Assembly: GCF_900188385.1 (NCBI RefSeq)
Contig: NZ_FZOI01000001.1
Coordinates: forward strand, 868,001-932,000
Direction of reading: 5' to 3'
DNA from: Azospirillum sp. RU38E
Lineage (GTDB): Bacteria; Pseudomonadota; Alphaproteobacteria; Azospirillales; Azospirillaceae
DNA length: 64,000 nucleotides
Under the pieces are notes generated by a model. The model had not been told where the DNA came from. It was given only the letters and a program-made list of their open reading frames with translations, and searched no databases. This document shows positions 27,269-35,172 of the stretch, in pieces. Every line of letters starts with the position of its first letter. Positions within the stretch are counted from its first letter, which is position 1. The position numbers and the translations under genes were made by a program.

Positions 27269-28977
27269 AGTCGATCCTGGAAAAACTTCAGCCCCTTGGC
27301 CGCGCGCTGATGCTGCCCATCGCGGTGCTGCCGGTGGCGGGGCTGATGCTGCGCCTGGGCCAGCCCGATCTGCTGGATATCGCCTTCCTCAGTGCGGCGG
27401 GCGATGCGCTTTTCTCCCATCTGGGTCTGCTGTTCGCCATTGGCGTGGCCACCGGCTATGCCCGTGATGGCAATGGCGCGGCCTGTCTTTCCGGCATTGT
27501 CTGCTTCCTGGTGGCGACCGAGGCCGGTAAATCCCTGCTGGCGATCCCGCCAGAGGTGACGGGCGATCTGGCCATTGCCGCCTGGAAGGCCAAGGCGGTG
27601 GCACGGCTTGATGTGCCGGTCGGGATCATTTCCGGCCTTGTCGGCGGCATGTTCTATAACCGCTTCTCCACCATCAAACTGCCGGATTATCTGGCCTTTT
27701 TCGGCGGGCGGCGCTTTGTGCCCATCGTGGCCGGGGCGGCGGGGCTGGTGCTGGCCGTCATTGTCGGCCTGGGCTTCCCGCATATCAGTGCGGGGGTTGA
27801 TGGGCTGTCGCATGGCGTGGCAGAGGCGGGCGGTTTTGGCCTGTTCATCTTCGGCCTGCTGAACCGTTTGCTGCTGGTCACCGGCCTGCACCATATCCTG
27901 AACAATGTCTTCTGGTTCGTGCAGGGCGATTATAACGGCACCGCCGGCGATCTGCGCCGCTTCTTCGCGGGCGATCCCACCGCTGGCGGCTTCATGGCCG
28001 GTTTCTTCCCGGTGATGATGTTTGGCCTGCCGGCGGCCTGTCTGGCCATGTATCGCGCGGCCAAGCCGGAACGGCGCAAGGCCGTGGGCGGGATGCTGTT
28101 CAGTCTGGCCCTGACCTCCGCCCTGACCGGGGTGACGGAGCCGATTGAGTTCAGCTTCATGTTTTTGGCCCCCGCCCTTTATGCCCTTCATGCCATCCTG
28201 ACCGGTGGGGCGATGGTGCTGATGGACATGCTGGGGGTGAAGCTGGGCTTCGGCTTCTCCGCCGGTCTGTTCGACTATGTGCTGAATTACGGCAAGGCCA
28301 CCAAGCCGCTGATGCTGCTGCCGGTGGGTCTGGCCTATTTCGCCATTTATTATAGCGTCTTCTCCTTCGTCATCCGCCGCTTCGACCTGAAGACGCCGGG
28401 GCGGGAGGAGGAGGGGGCGGCCAGCCCCACCACGGTGACGGCCAGCCTGCCCGGCGGTCGGGGGGAGGCGTTTGTCTGCGCCCTGGGCGGGGCCGCCAAC
28501 CTGACCAGCGTGGGGGCCTGCACCACCCGCCTGCGCCTGATCGTGGCCGATCAGGGGCTGGTGGATGAGGCATCGTTGAAGGGGCTGGGCGCGCGGGGTG
28601 TGATCCGCCCCTCGGCCAATGCCTTGCAGGTGGTGCTGGGGCCGATTGCCGATCAGGTTGCGGTGGAAATCCGCGACGCCATGGCCCAGGGCGGCGGCAC
28701 CCAGCCGGCGCGCAAGGCCGAGACGGCGACGGTCAGCACGGCGGCGGCGGGGATCACCCTGACCGATGCAGCGCTGGCGGCTCTGGGCGGGGCCGGCAAT
28801 ATCCGCCGTGTCAGCCAGCATGGCAGCCGCCTGCGGCTGGAACTGGTCGATACGGCCAAGGCCGACCGGGCCAGCCTGACCCGCCTGGGTGTGCGAGAAA
28901 CGGCAGTGCCGGGCGACGGGCTGCTGCACCTGCTGCTGGCACCGGGGTCGGTGTCGGCGTTGGTGAAGGCGGTTTGA
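27265..28977 (+). CDS. nagE: GlcNAc-specific PTS permease, EIIC-EIIB plus a second degenerate EIIB
   Basis: 570-aa inner-membrane permease that would import GlcNAc from the periplasm as GlcNAc-6-P. The EIIC part (about residues 1-375) has many membrane segments and the motifs GLHHILNN and TGVTEPIEFSFMF. The first EIIB (about 395-475) has the phospho-cysteine C419 in SVGACTTRLRL. A second EIIB-like copy (about 495-570) aligns to it, but its matching residue is H519 in RVSQHGSRLRL, so it cannot work as a normal Cys phosphocarrier. EIIA is missing here because it sits in NagF. The gene overlaps nagF by four bases and is last in the operon. Confidence 0.92.
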   Translation: MKSILEKLQPLGRALMLPIAVLPVAGLMLRLGQPDLLDIAFLSAAGDALFSHLGLLFAIGVATGYARDGNGAACLSGIVCFLVATEAGKSLLAIPPEVTGDLAIAAWKAKAVARLDVPVGIISGLVGGMFYNRFSTIKLPDYLAFFGGRRFVPIVAGAAGLVLAVIVGLGFPHISAGVDGLSHGVAEAGGFGLFIFGLLNRLLLVTGLHHILNNVFWFVQGDYNGTAGDLRRFFAGDPTAGGFMAGFFPVMMFGLPAACLAMYRAAKPERRKAVGGMLFSLALTSALTGVTEPIEFSFMFLAPALYALHAILTGGAMVLMDMLGVKLGFGFSAGLFDYVLNYGKATKPLMLLPVGLAYFAIYYSVFSFVIRRFDLKTPGREEEGAASPTTVTASLPGGRGEAFVCALGGAANLTSVGACTTRLRLIVADQGLVDEASLKGLGARGVIRPSANALQVVLGPIADQVAVEIRDAMAQGGGTQPARKAETATVSTAAAGITLTDAALAALGGAGNIRRVSQHGSRLRLELVDTAKADRASLTRLGVRETAVPGDGLLHLLLAPGSVSALVKAV

Positions 28978-28986
28978 GGGTAAGGG

Positions 28987-29014
28987 ACGGCGGCATCCGA
29001 CCGGGTGCCGCCGT
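28987..29014 (+). terminator. Hairpin after nagE
   Basis: Stem ACGGCGGCA (28987-28995) and TGCCGCCGT (29006-29014), ten bases after the nagE stop. It lacks a T-run (TAACCC follows), so it is a probable but not certain operon terminator. A tandem CCTACGCAAC repeat comes just after it, and the sequence turns AT-rich from about 29040. Confidence 0.5.
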
Positions 29015-29136
29015 TAACCCTACGCAACCCTACGCAACGGAATTTGTGGGGATGATGCGCGGGGCTTTATTTGTAATTTAATTAAGATAAATTCAATTTT
29101 GGATTAAATTTATATAGTCCATTGCATAGAATAATA

Positions 29137-29883
29137 TTAATAAAGATGTTTTTTCCATTTTTCACAACCCGTTATCTCTAAAAAGTCTTTATCTGGGTAT
29201 TTATAAATGTGGGTAATGTATTGATTTGGTAGGTTTTGAATCAATGAATCCTCCAATTCGCATTGTCTGGTTCTGCGTTTGTTTGTGTAGTTTAAAAATA
29301 TTTTATACACCTTTTGCGTTATAGATCCATCTTTACATAGAAATTTAATTGGTATTCTGGCGAAAATAACACAGGGGTGTCCAATTTTTTCTAGAATATC
29401 ATTTCTTTCTTTATCGTCTTCGTGTTCAGAATAAAGGGCTTCGCCTCCCCATCTTCTTAGGAGACGATAGTTCGCATCTTCATCTAATGTATTTGGTTCA
29501 TCAAATTGAAACCATATATTGTGTGTATTATTTTTTTCTTGGTATCTATTTGAATTTTTAAATATTTCACCAAATTTTTCTGTAATTTCTCCTAACTCAA
29601 TCAAATTTTCTATTCTCTTTGAAAGAAAATCCAAGCTTGGAGTTACCATGCCATATGTTTTTATATTTATTATTTCATAATCTGTAAGCCTTGTGCAATG
29701 CCACCCTACTAAATAATATAAATTTAGTATTCTTCTTAGTTCGTGATATTTAATTTCAAATTCAATAACGCTTACATTATTTCGATCATTCTCCCATTTA
29801 TGGAATATCGATTGATTATGTTTCAAAAAATTAAGAAGGGCACTAGGCCATTTACTCGGATATTTTAAAATTAATTCCCGCAT
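29137..29883 (-). CDS. AT-rich hypothetical protein, foreign-looking, possible ADP-ribosyltransferase-like fold
   Basis: About 248 aa from ATG 29883, which has GGAG eight bases upstream; a GTG at 29985 overlapping the motB stop would add 34 residues. The protein is rich in Asn, Ile, Lys and Tyr and its DNA is strikingly AT-rich against GC-rich neighbours on both sides, a sign of recent transfer. Visible blocks are GWHCTRLTDYEI, YGMVTPSLDFLSKRI, IWFQFDEPN, RRWGGEALYSEHEDD and PCVIFARIPI. I recall similar uncharacterised proteins scattered among proteobacteria. The HCTRL..EI..I..GM arrangement is loosely like the start of ADP-ribosyltransferase folds in toxins, but this is weak. No partner antitoxin or defence gene is next to it. 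Confidence 0.65.
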   Translation of the reverse strand: MRELILKYPSKWPSALLNFLKHNQSIFHKWENDRNNVSVIEFEIKYHELRRILNLYYLVGWHCTRLTDYEIINIKTYGMVTPSLDFLSKRIENLIELGEITEKFGEIFKNSNRYQEKNNTHNIWFQFDEPNTLDEDANYRLLRRWGGEALYSEHEDDKERNDILEKIGHPCVIFARIPIKFLCKDGSITQKVYKIFLNYTNKRRTRQCELEDSLIQNLPNQYITHIYKYPDKDFLEITGCEKWKKHLY

Positions 29884-29981
29884 AATGACTGCTCCATTCG
29901 TGTGAATCATAATAGAAATATTGCAGCACAAAAGAATAAAATTTTCAATATAGATGGTGTCTTGTCTTAGATAGCTCCCCC

Positions 29982-30851
29982 TCACCGCCCCACCCCCTTC
30001 GCCGTCACCGCATCCGTATCCACAACAATTTCCACCCGGCGGTTTTCTGACCGGCGGGTGGGGTCGGTGGTCAGCGGGCGGCTGTCGGCCAGGCCCAGGG
30101 CGCCCAGCCGTTCCGGGGGCAGGCCCAGGGCGGCCAGCACGCGCACCACGGCGGCGGCGCGGGCGGCGGAGAGTTCCCAGTTGGAGGGGAAGCGGGCCGT
30201 GCTGATGGCCACATCGTCGCTATGCCCCTCCACCGTCACACTGCCCGGCAAGGCGGCCAGGGAGGGGGCCAGCGTGCGCAGCAAATCCACCGCTGCCGGC
30301 TGCAAGGTGGCGGAACCCGACGGGAACAAGATGCGGTCGCGCACCACGATGGCGACCTTGCGGTCCTTCAGGGTGATGTCCACATCCGGCGGCAGACCCG
30401 CCGCTTCCAGCTTGCGCAACCAGGCCTGTGCGGCGGGCGACAGCGCCGCGGCGGCATTGCTGCCGGCGACCGTTGCATTGCCGCTGCGACCCGCCGGGCC
30501 GCCCTGGCCGGGCGGGCGGGCGGGCGGCGGTGCCTCGTCATCGGCATCGTCTTCCCGATGCAGATTGGGGAAGGGGGAGGGCAGGGGATGGCTGGCCAGG
30601 GCCTTGTCCACCTGCTTGGTCGCCTCCCGCTCCTCATCGCTGGGGTTGGACAGGCGGCCATCCATGCCCAGAATCGCCACCATGCCCAGGAACACAGTCA
30701 TCAGCACCGTGACCATATCCATATAGCTGATGACCCATTCCTCGCTTTCCTCCATCGGTTCCAGCGATTTTTCATGGGGGCGGTGGGGCTGGCGGCGGGC
30801 GGCGACGCGGGCGCGCTCGGTCTCCGGTGTCAGGTCACGATCAGCGGCCAC
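29982..30851 (-). CDS. motB: MotB/OmpA-type stator subunit
   Basis: Predicted peptidoglycan-anchored stator protein, 289 aa. One N-terminal membrane helix (WVISYMDMVTVLMTVFLG) contains the conserved ion-carrying Asp in SYMDM. A Pro/Ala/Gly-rich linker follows, then an OmpA-like domain with FPSGSATL, VEGHSDD, NWELSAARA and RRVEI near the C terminus. GTG 30851 is used because it overlaps the motA end by 11 bases and has GAGGTG upstream; the frame is open farther, but only to a TTG. It is coupled to motA. Function as flagellar stator is likely; a different rotary or TolQR-like use cannot be excluded because no flagellar genes are nearby. Confidence 0.82.
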   Translation of the reverse strand: MAADRDLTPETERARVAARRQPHRPHEKSLEPMEESEEWVISYMDMVTVLMTVFLGMVAILGMDGRLSNPSDEEREATKQVDKALASHPLPSPFPNLHREDDADDEAPPPARPPGQGGPAGRSGNATVAGSNAAAALSPAAQAWLRKLEAAGLPPDVDITLKDRKVAIVVRDRILFPSGSATLQPAAVDLLRTLAPSLAALPGSVTVEGHSDDVAISTARFPSNWELSAARAAAVVRVLAALGLPPERLGALGLADSRPLTTDPTRRSENRRVEIVVDTDAVTAKGVGR

Positions 30852-31635
30852 CGCGCACCTCGTCGCCGGCATCCAGCAGATAAGTGCGCAATGTCTCCTC
30901 AATCACCATGGGGGAGCGGTTGAGATGGGCCAGCACCACGCCTTCCAGCAGAATGTTCAACTGCGCCACCCGTTCGGTGGTGCGCTGTTCCAGCTTGATG
31001 GCGATGGGCTTGAACAGCAGATTGGCCAGGATCAGCCCGTAAAGCGTGGCCAGCATGGCCACCGCCATGGACGAACCGATCAGGCCGATATCGCCCGATC
31101 CCAATTGCTTCAACATCCCCACCATGCCGGCCAGCGTGCCCAGCAGCCCGAAGGCCGGCGCGAAGGAGGCCAGCACGCGGAAGAAGCGGGATTGCTTCTG
31201 ATCCGCCTCCACCTGTTTCTGGATGCGCCAGTTCATCACATGCATGATGTCATCCAGCGAGGCATTATCCACCACCATCTGCAACCCCAGCCGCAGAAAG
31301 GGGCTGCCCACCCGGCGCACCCGTTCATCGGCAGCCTGGATCTGCCGGCTGAAAAGCTGTTTGGAGACCTCCAGCAGCTCCGCCATTTCCCGTTCCAGGC
31401 TGGGCGGACCCTTGAACATGGCGGCGATGGCGGACAGGGCCGCCGTGATCTCATCCCCCCGGAAGGCCAGCAGCGCCACGCAGATGACGCCGCCCCCGAC
31501 AATCACCAACCCTTCCAGATTGAAGAAGAAGCGCGCATCGCCCCCGGCATAGACGACAAAGGCGAGAAGGCCGATGGTGGCCGCGATGCCGATGAGACTG
31601 GTGAGGACAAGGCCAGAGGAACTGGAACGGGGCAT
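30841..31635 (-). CDS. motA: MotA-type stator subunit
   Basis: 264-aa inner-membrane protein with four membrane segments: two near the N terminus (VLTSLIGIAATIGLLAFVVY and GLVIVGGGVICVALLAF) and two later (FAPAFGLLGTLAGMVGML and VAMLATLYGLILANLLF). The large cytoplasmic loop lies between the second and third. The GLLGTLAGM and TLYGLILAN motifs are those of MotA/PomA proton or sodium channels. It forms the torque-generating stator with MotB, whose gene overlaps its 3' end. It has the normal MotA length with no long cytoplasmic tail. A 324-bp spacer with a large palindrome separates it from the ATPase operon upstream. Confidence 0.87.
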   Translation of the reverse strand: MPRSSSSGLVLTSLIGIAATIGLLAFVVYAGGDARFFFNLEGLVIVGGGVICVALLAFRGDEITAALSAIAAMFKGPPSLEREMAELLEVSKQLFSRQIQAADERVRRVGSPFLRLGLQMVVDNASLDDIMHVMNWRIQKQVEADQKQSRFFRVLASFAPAFGLLGTLAGMVGMLKQLGSGDIGLIGSSMAVAMLATLYGLILANLLFKPIAIKLEQRTTERVAQLNILLEGVVLAHLNRSPMVIEETLRTYLLDAGDEVRGGR

Positions 31636-31709
31636 GAAATGGGTCCGGGTTGGGGGGCTGGAATGGGTTTAGCAGATTGATAATGCTGTTACTGACAGTC
31701 TCTTCCCCG

Positions 31710-31795
31710 CCTCCCCCGCGAAAGCGGGGGTCCAGGGTTATTGGAACCGAAACATCGGTGCTGTTGCCCCTGGACCCCCGCTTTCGCGGGGGAGG
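31710..31795. repeat. Large extragenic palindrome with 28-bp arms
   Basis: Perfect inverted repeat: arm 31710-31737 pairs with 31768-31795 across a 30-nt spacer. Each arm is itself a hairpin, CCCCCGC-gaaa-GCGGGGG, followed by TCCAGGG. It is a REP-type element of a kind common in alphaproteobacteria, lying in the 324-bp gap between atpG and motA. Nothing else is recognisable in that gap apart from presumed motA promoter sequence. Confidence 0.85.
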
Positions 31796-31959
31796 CAAAG
31801 GATGCGGGGGAAACAGGGGATGGTTTGCTTCAAAGGAGGCAGGGCAGGCGGATGGAAAGAAAGAGAAGCTGGGAAATAAAATTGAAGTGAAATTGCATCC
31901 GATCCCCCATCCACACGCCCCACCATAACCACGATCCCTCTCCCACGCCATGATCCAGC

Positions 31960-32718
31960 TCACCCCATCAGGGCGCGGCGGCCGGACCAGAGGTCGGCGA
32001 TTTCCTGGCTGATGCTGTCTTGGCGGGCGGTGGAAAGCTGGATGGTCAGTTCCGATACCCGGTCGCGGATACGTTCGCGGGCACCGGTCAGGGTGGAGAG
32101 GCGGGCCAATTGTTCAGCAGCATGGGTTTGCAGCAGGGCCAGCAACAGCCTTGCCTGCCGGTCCTGCATTCCAGCGGCGGCCAGCAGGGACGATGCCGGT
32201 ACCTGGGTCAACAGCTCCACCCGGCCGGATTGTTGCGGCAGCGGCGGCAAGTCCGTCTGGATGATGGCGTGGTCGCGCGGGTGCAGGATGGTGATGGCGG
32301 CATCTGCCGGGAATTGCGCGCACAGGCTGGTGGCCAGGGGCGGCAGGGCATCGGCCATGGCGGGGGCCGGTATCGTGCCGGCAAGCGGCAGATGCCGGGC
32401 CTGGGCGGCGGCAATGGTGCGGCTGCCCACCACCAGCGGGGGCTGATCCCCTGGCAAGGCGGCAACCAGCCGGCTGGGCAGGCCGCCGGTAAATCCCCCC
32501 TCCGGCCCCAACAGCAGGAACAGGCGGCGGGTGGGTGGCTGCGGTTCGGGGCAAAGGGCGGAAAGGGCGGCAGCACTGGCCGCGGCATAGGCGCTGGCGG
32601 CCCCCAGCATCCCGGCGGCCCGTTGCTGCTTGGCGGCGGCCAGCGACCGCAACGCCTCCACCACGCTCAACAGGCTGCCCAGGGTCGACAGGCGATATTC
32701 CAGCGCCGCGATGCTCAT
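31960..32718 (-). CDS. atpG: N-ATPase gamma subunit
   Basis: 252-aa central-stalk subunit, last gene of the alternative ATPase operon. The N-terminal helix (ALEYRLSTLGSLLSVVEALRSLAA) and the C-terminal helix (ARERIRDRVSELTIQLSTAR followed by QDSISQEIADLWSGRRAL) match the coiled-coil shaft of gamma subunits, although the middle is divergent. N-ATPase gamma subunits are generally poorly conserved. The start overlaps the atpA stop (ATGA). Identification leans on operon position as well as the end helices. Confidence 0.85.
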   Translation of the reverse strand: MSIAALEYRLSTLGSLLSVVEALRSLAAAKQQRAAGMLGAASAYAAASAAALSALCPEPQPPTRRLFLLLGPEGGFTGGLPSRLVAALPGDQPPLVVGSRTIAAAQARHLPLAGTIPAPAMADALPPLATSLCAQFPADAAITILHPRDHAIIQTDLPPLPQQSGRVELLTQVPASSLLAAAGMQDRQARLLLALLQTHAAEQLARLSTLTGARERIRDRVSELTIQLSTARQDSISQEIADLWSGRRALMG

Positions 32719-34205
32719 GCCGGACCCTTCAGCACGGCGGCTTTGGCGATCTGGATGATGCGGCGCAGATTATCCAGGTTGGCGGGGTCGTTGCCATCGA
32801 TGGAGGCCGCGATGCCATCGCGCACCTGTTCCACCTGGGGCAGGGTCAGATCATCCAGCAAGCCGTCGGCATGGGAGAGCAGCAAGGCCACCTCCGCGGC
32901 CAGCGCGCGGGGGTGGCCGTGACGCTGGCCCAGCAGGGCGCGCAGGCGGCGACCGCGCTCCACCGTCTGTTTCGTGCGTTCATCCACCAGCCCGCCGAAA
33001 CGGGTGAAGGCCTCCAGCTCCAGAAACTGGGCATATTCCAGCTTCAGCTTTTCCGCCAGTTTGCGCAGTTCCGGCGGCTGGGTGCGGGCACCGACGCGGC
33101 TGACACTGCGCCCCACATCCACCGCCGGGCGCTGGCCGGCCTGGAACTGGCTGGTATCCAGCACGATCTGCCCATCGGTGATGGAGATCAGGTTGGTGGG
33201 GATATAGGCCGCCAGATTGCCGGCCTGGGTTTCCACCACCGGCAGGCAGGTGAGCGAGCCACCGCCCGCCGCGTCTGACAGTTTGGCCGAGCGTTCCAGC
33301 AGGCGGGAATGGAGATAGAAAATATCGCCGGGAAAGGCCTCCCGCCCTGGCGGGCGCTGCAACAGCAGGCTGACCTGCCGGTGCATGGCGGCATGTTTGG
33401 ACAGATCATCCAGCACCAGCAGGGCGTGACGCCCGCTGTCGCGGAAATATTCCGCCATGGTCATGGCGGCATAAGGCGCGATCCATTGCAGGCCGGGGGC
33501 GGCATCAGGGGCGGCAACGATGATGATCGCCCGATCCGCCAGCCCGCCATCGCGCAAAGTGGCGATGACATCGGCCACCGCAGAGGCACGCTGACCGATG
33601 GCGCAATAGATGGGGATGACATCGCCGCCGGCTTGGGCCAGCAACGCATCCATGGCGATGCAGGTCTTGCCCGTGCCCCGGTCGCCGACGATCAGTTCCC
33701 GCTGGCCGCGCCCGATGGGGTAGAGACTGTCGATGATGGTGGTGCCGGTGGCCAGCCGCTCGGCCACCGTGCCCCGGCTGGTCAGGGCGGGGGCGGAGCG
33801 TTCAATCGGCTCCAACCGGTCGGGCGTGGGATCGGGCCTGCCATCCAGGGCGCGGCCCATCGGGTCAATCACCCGGCCCAGCAAGCCGTCGCCCACCGGC
33901 ACACGCAGCACGCCTTGGGCCATGCGCACCGGATCGCCGGCCTTGATCCCCTCCGCCGCACCCAGCAGCAGACAGCCCAGCCGGCCTTCATCCAGGTCCA
34001 GCACCAAGCCCGGCACATTGCCGGTGAACAGCAGCATCCCGTCCGCCGGGGCCTGTTCCAGCCCGCTGACCAGGGCGATACCGTCGCCAATATGGCTGAC
34101 CCGGCCCAGTTGCTGCCAGCCGGGAGCGGGGGCTGGCTGGCTGGCCAGTGTTTGGCTTTGCTGGCGGGTCCAGTCTGCCAGATGGGTGGAAAGGCTGGCG
34201 CTCAT
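32715..34205 (-). CDS. atpA: N-ATPase alpha subunit
   Basis: 496-aa non-catalytic nucleotide-binding subunit of F1. The beta-barrel domain shows GDGIALVSGLEQAPADGM, the P-loop is GDRGTGKT, and further motifs are IYCAIGQRAS, ALLVLDDLSKHA, GDIFYLHSRLLERSAKL and SLTCLPVVETQAGN, all standard for AtpA. Its N terminus is divergent from the housekeeping AtpA, as usual in N-ATPases, where the subunit must meet a different peripheral stalk. It overlaps atpF upstream and atpG downstream by four bases each. Confidence 0.95.
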   Translation of the reverse strand: MSASLSTHLADWTRQQSQTLASQPAPAPGWQQLGRVSHIGDGIALVSGLEQAPADGMLLFTGNVPGLVLDLDEGRLGCLLLGAAEGIKAGDPVRMAQGVLRVPVGDGLLGRVIDPMGRALDGRPDPTPDRLEPIERSAPALTSRGTVAERLATGTTIIDSLYPIGRGQRELIVGDRGTGKTCIAMDALLAQAGGDVIPIYCAIGQRASAVADVIATLRDGGLADRAIIIVAAPDAAPGLQWIAPYAAMTMAEYFRDSGRHALLVLDDLSKHAAMHRQVSLLLQRPPGREAFPGDIFYLHSRLLERSAKLSDAAGGGSLTCLPVVETQAGNLAAYIPTNLISITDGQIVLDTSQFQAGQRPAVDVGRSVSRVGARTQPPELRKLAEKLKLEYAQFLELEAFTRFGGLVDERTKQTVERGRRLRALLGQRHGHPRALAAEVALLLSHADGLLDDLTLPQVEQVRDGIAASIDGNDPANLDNLRRIIQIAKAAVLKGPA

Positions 34206-34921
34206 GATCCCAGCCTTTCCCGCGCGCCGGCCAGGGCCGCCCGCCAGCTTTGATGGATCAGGTGATGCGGGGCGGAAAGCTCCACCCCGGCAATCACAGC
34301 GGGATCAACGGTCCAGCTTATGGCGATATTGGGGCCCAGGGCGGTGATCAGCGCTGATTGCAGGTCGGCGGGCAGGGGGCGGGCGCTGGTCAGGGTGATG
34401 CCGCCAGGGCCGGCCAGCAGGCTGGATTTTTCCGCTGCCGGCAGGGTGGCCAGTTGCTGGCACAGCGCGTCGGTCAGCACCCGGTCGGCTAAATCGGGCC
34501 TTGCATCGGCCAACAGGCGACCGGCCATGGCCGTGGCCAGATCGGCGGCCTGTTTGGTCAGGTCGGTCTCTGCCTGCTGGCGTTCGGCGGCCAACTGGCT
34601 GGCGGCGGCAGCGCGCAGGGCATCGGCGGATTGCCGGGCGGCATCCAGCAGGCGGCGGCGTTCGGCCTCTGCCTCGGCCTGGGCGGTGGCGCGCAGTTCG
34701 GCGGCCTGTTTGGCCAGCGACTGGCGTTCGGCCTCCACCGCGCTGCGGGTGGCGGCAACCTCGGCGGCCAGCGTCTCCGCCTGGGCGCGGCGCTGGGTCA
34801 GGTCAGCGTCGCGCTTGTCGATGGCGGCCAGCACGGGGCGGAACAGGAAACGGCGCAGCAGCCAGACCAGTACCAGGAAATTCACCAGCTGCAGGGCCAG
34901 GGTGGTCGGGTCCAGATGCAT
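34202..34921 (-). CDS. atpF: N-ATPase b subunit with delta-like C-terminal extension
   Basis: 239 aa; ATG 34921 starts the conserved b-type N terminus (TTLALQLVNFLVLVWLLRRF membrane helix). A long charged coiled coil follows (about residues 30-150), rich in Ala, Glu, Gln and Arg. The last 80 or so residues (LPADLQSALITALG, SWTVDPAVIAGVEL, LIHQSWRAAL) look like the C-terminal domain of the delta subunit. The operon has no atpH, so this fused tail probably replaces delta at the top of F1, as described for the N-ATPase family. It lies five bases downstream of atpE. Confidence 0.88.
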   Translation of the reverse strand: MHLDPTTLALQLVNFLVLVWLLRRFLFRPVLAAIDKRDADLTQRRAQAETLAAEVAATRSAVEAERQSLAKQAAELRATAQAEAEAERRRLLDAARQSADALRAAAASQLAAERQQAETDLTKQAADLATAMAGRLLADARPDLADRVLTDALCQQLATLPAAEKSSLLAGPGGITLTSARPLPADLQSALITALGPNIAISWTVDPAVIAGVELSAPHHLIHQSWRAALAGARERLGS

Positions 34922-34926
34922 CGCTT

Positions 34927-35169
34927 TCAGCCCACGAACGGGTTGGCGAACAGCACCAGCAACGCCACCACCAGGCAATAGATCGCCATGGTTTCGATCA
35001 TCGCCAGCCCGACGAACAGGGTGCGGGAGATGGTGTTGGCGGCATCCGGCTGGCGGGCGATGGCATCCAGGGCCGCCGCCACGGCGCGGCCCTCTGCCAG
35101 GGCCGGGCCGATGGCGCCGAAGCTGACAGCCAGGGCGGCTGCCAGGATGCTGATCATTTCAACGGTCAT
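34927..35169 (-). CDS. atpE: N-ATPase rotor ring subunit c
   Basis: 80-aa hairpin of two membrane helices joined by the polar loop ARQPD. Helix 1 has GPALAEG with E26 and helix 2 has MIETMAIY with E59, T60 and Y64. The E-T-x3-Y pattern is the core of the sodium-binding motif of c subunits, and the Glu in helix 1 takes the place of the usual Gln. This double-carboxylate site is typical of N-ATPases. Whether the ring moves Na+ or H+ cannot be settled from sequence, since double-carboxylate rings have been argued to carry protons. Confidence 0.95.
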   Translation of the reverse strand: MTVEMISILAAALAVSFGAIGPALAEGRAVAAALDAIARQPDAANTISRTLFVGLAMIETMAIYCLVVALLVLFANPFVG

Positions 35170-35172
35170 GGG

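Noticed and set aside
29982-31635. MotA/MotB pair beside a foreign-looking gene, considered as a Zorya-type defence system (ZorA/ZorB)
   Set aside because: The MotA protein has normal stator length without the long cytoplasmic tail of ZorA, and no helicase or nuclease partner genes are present.
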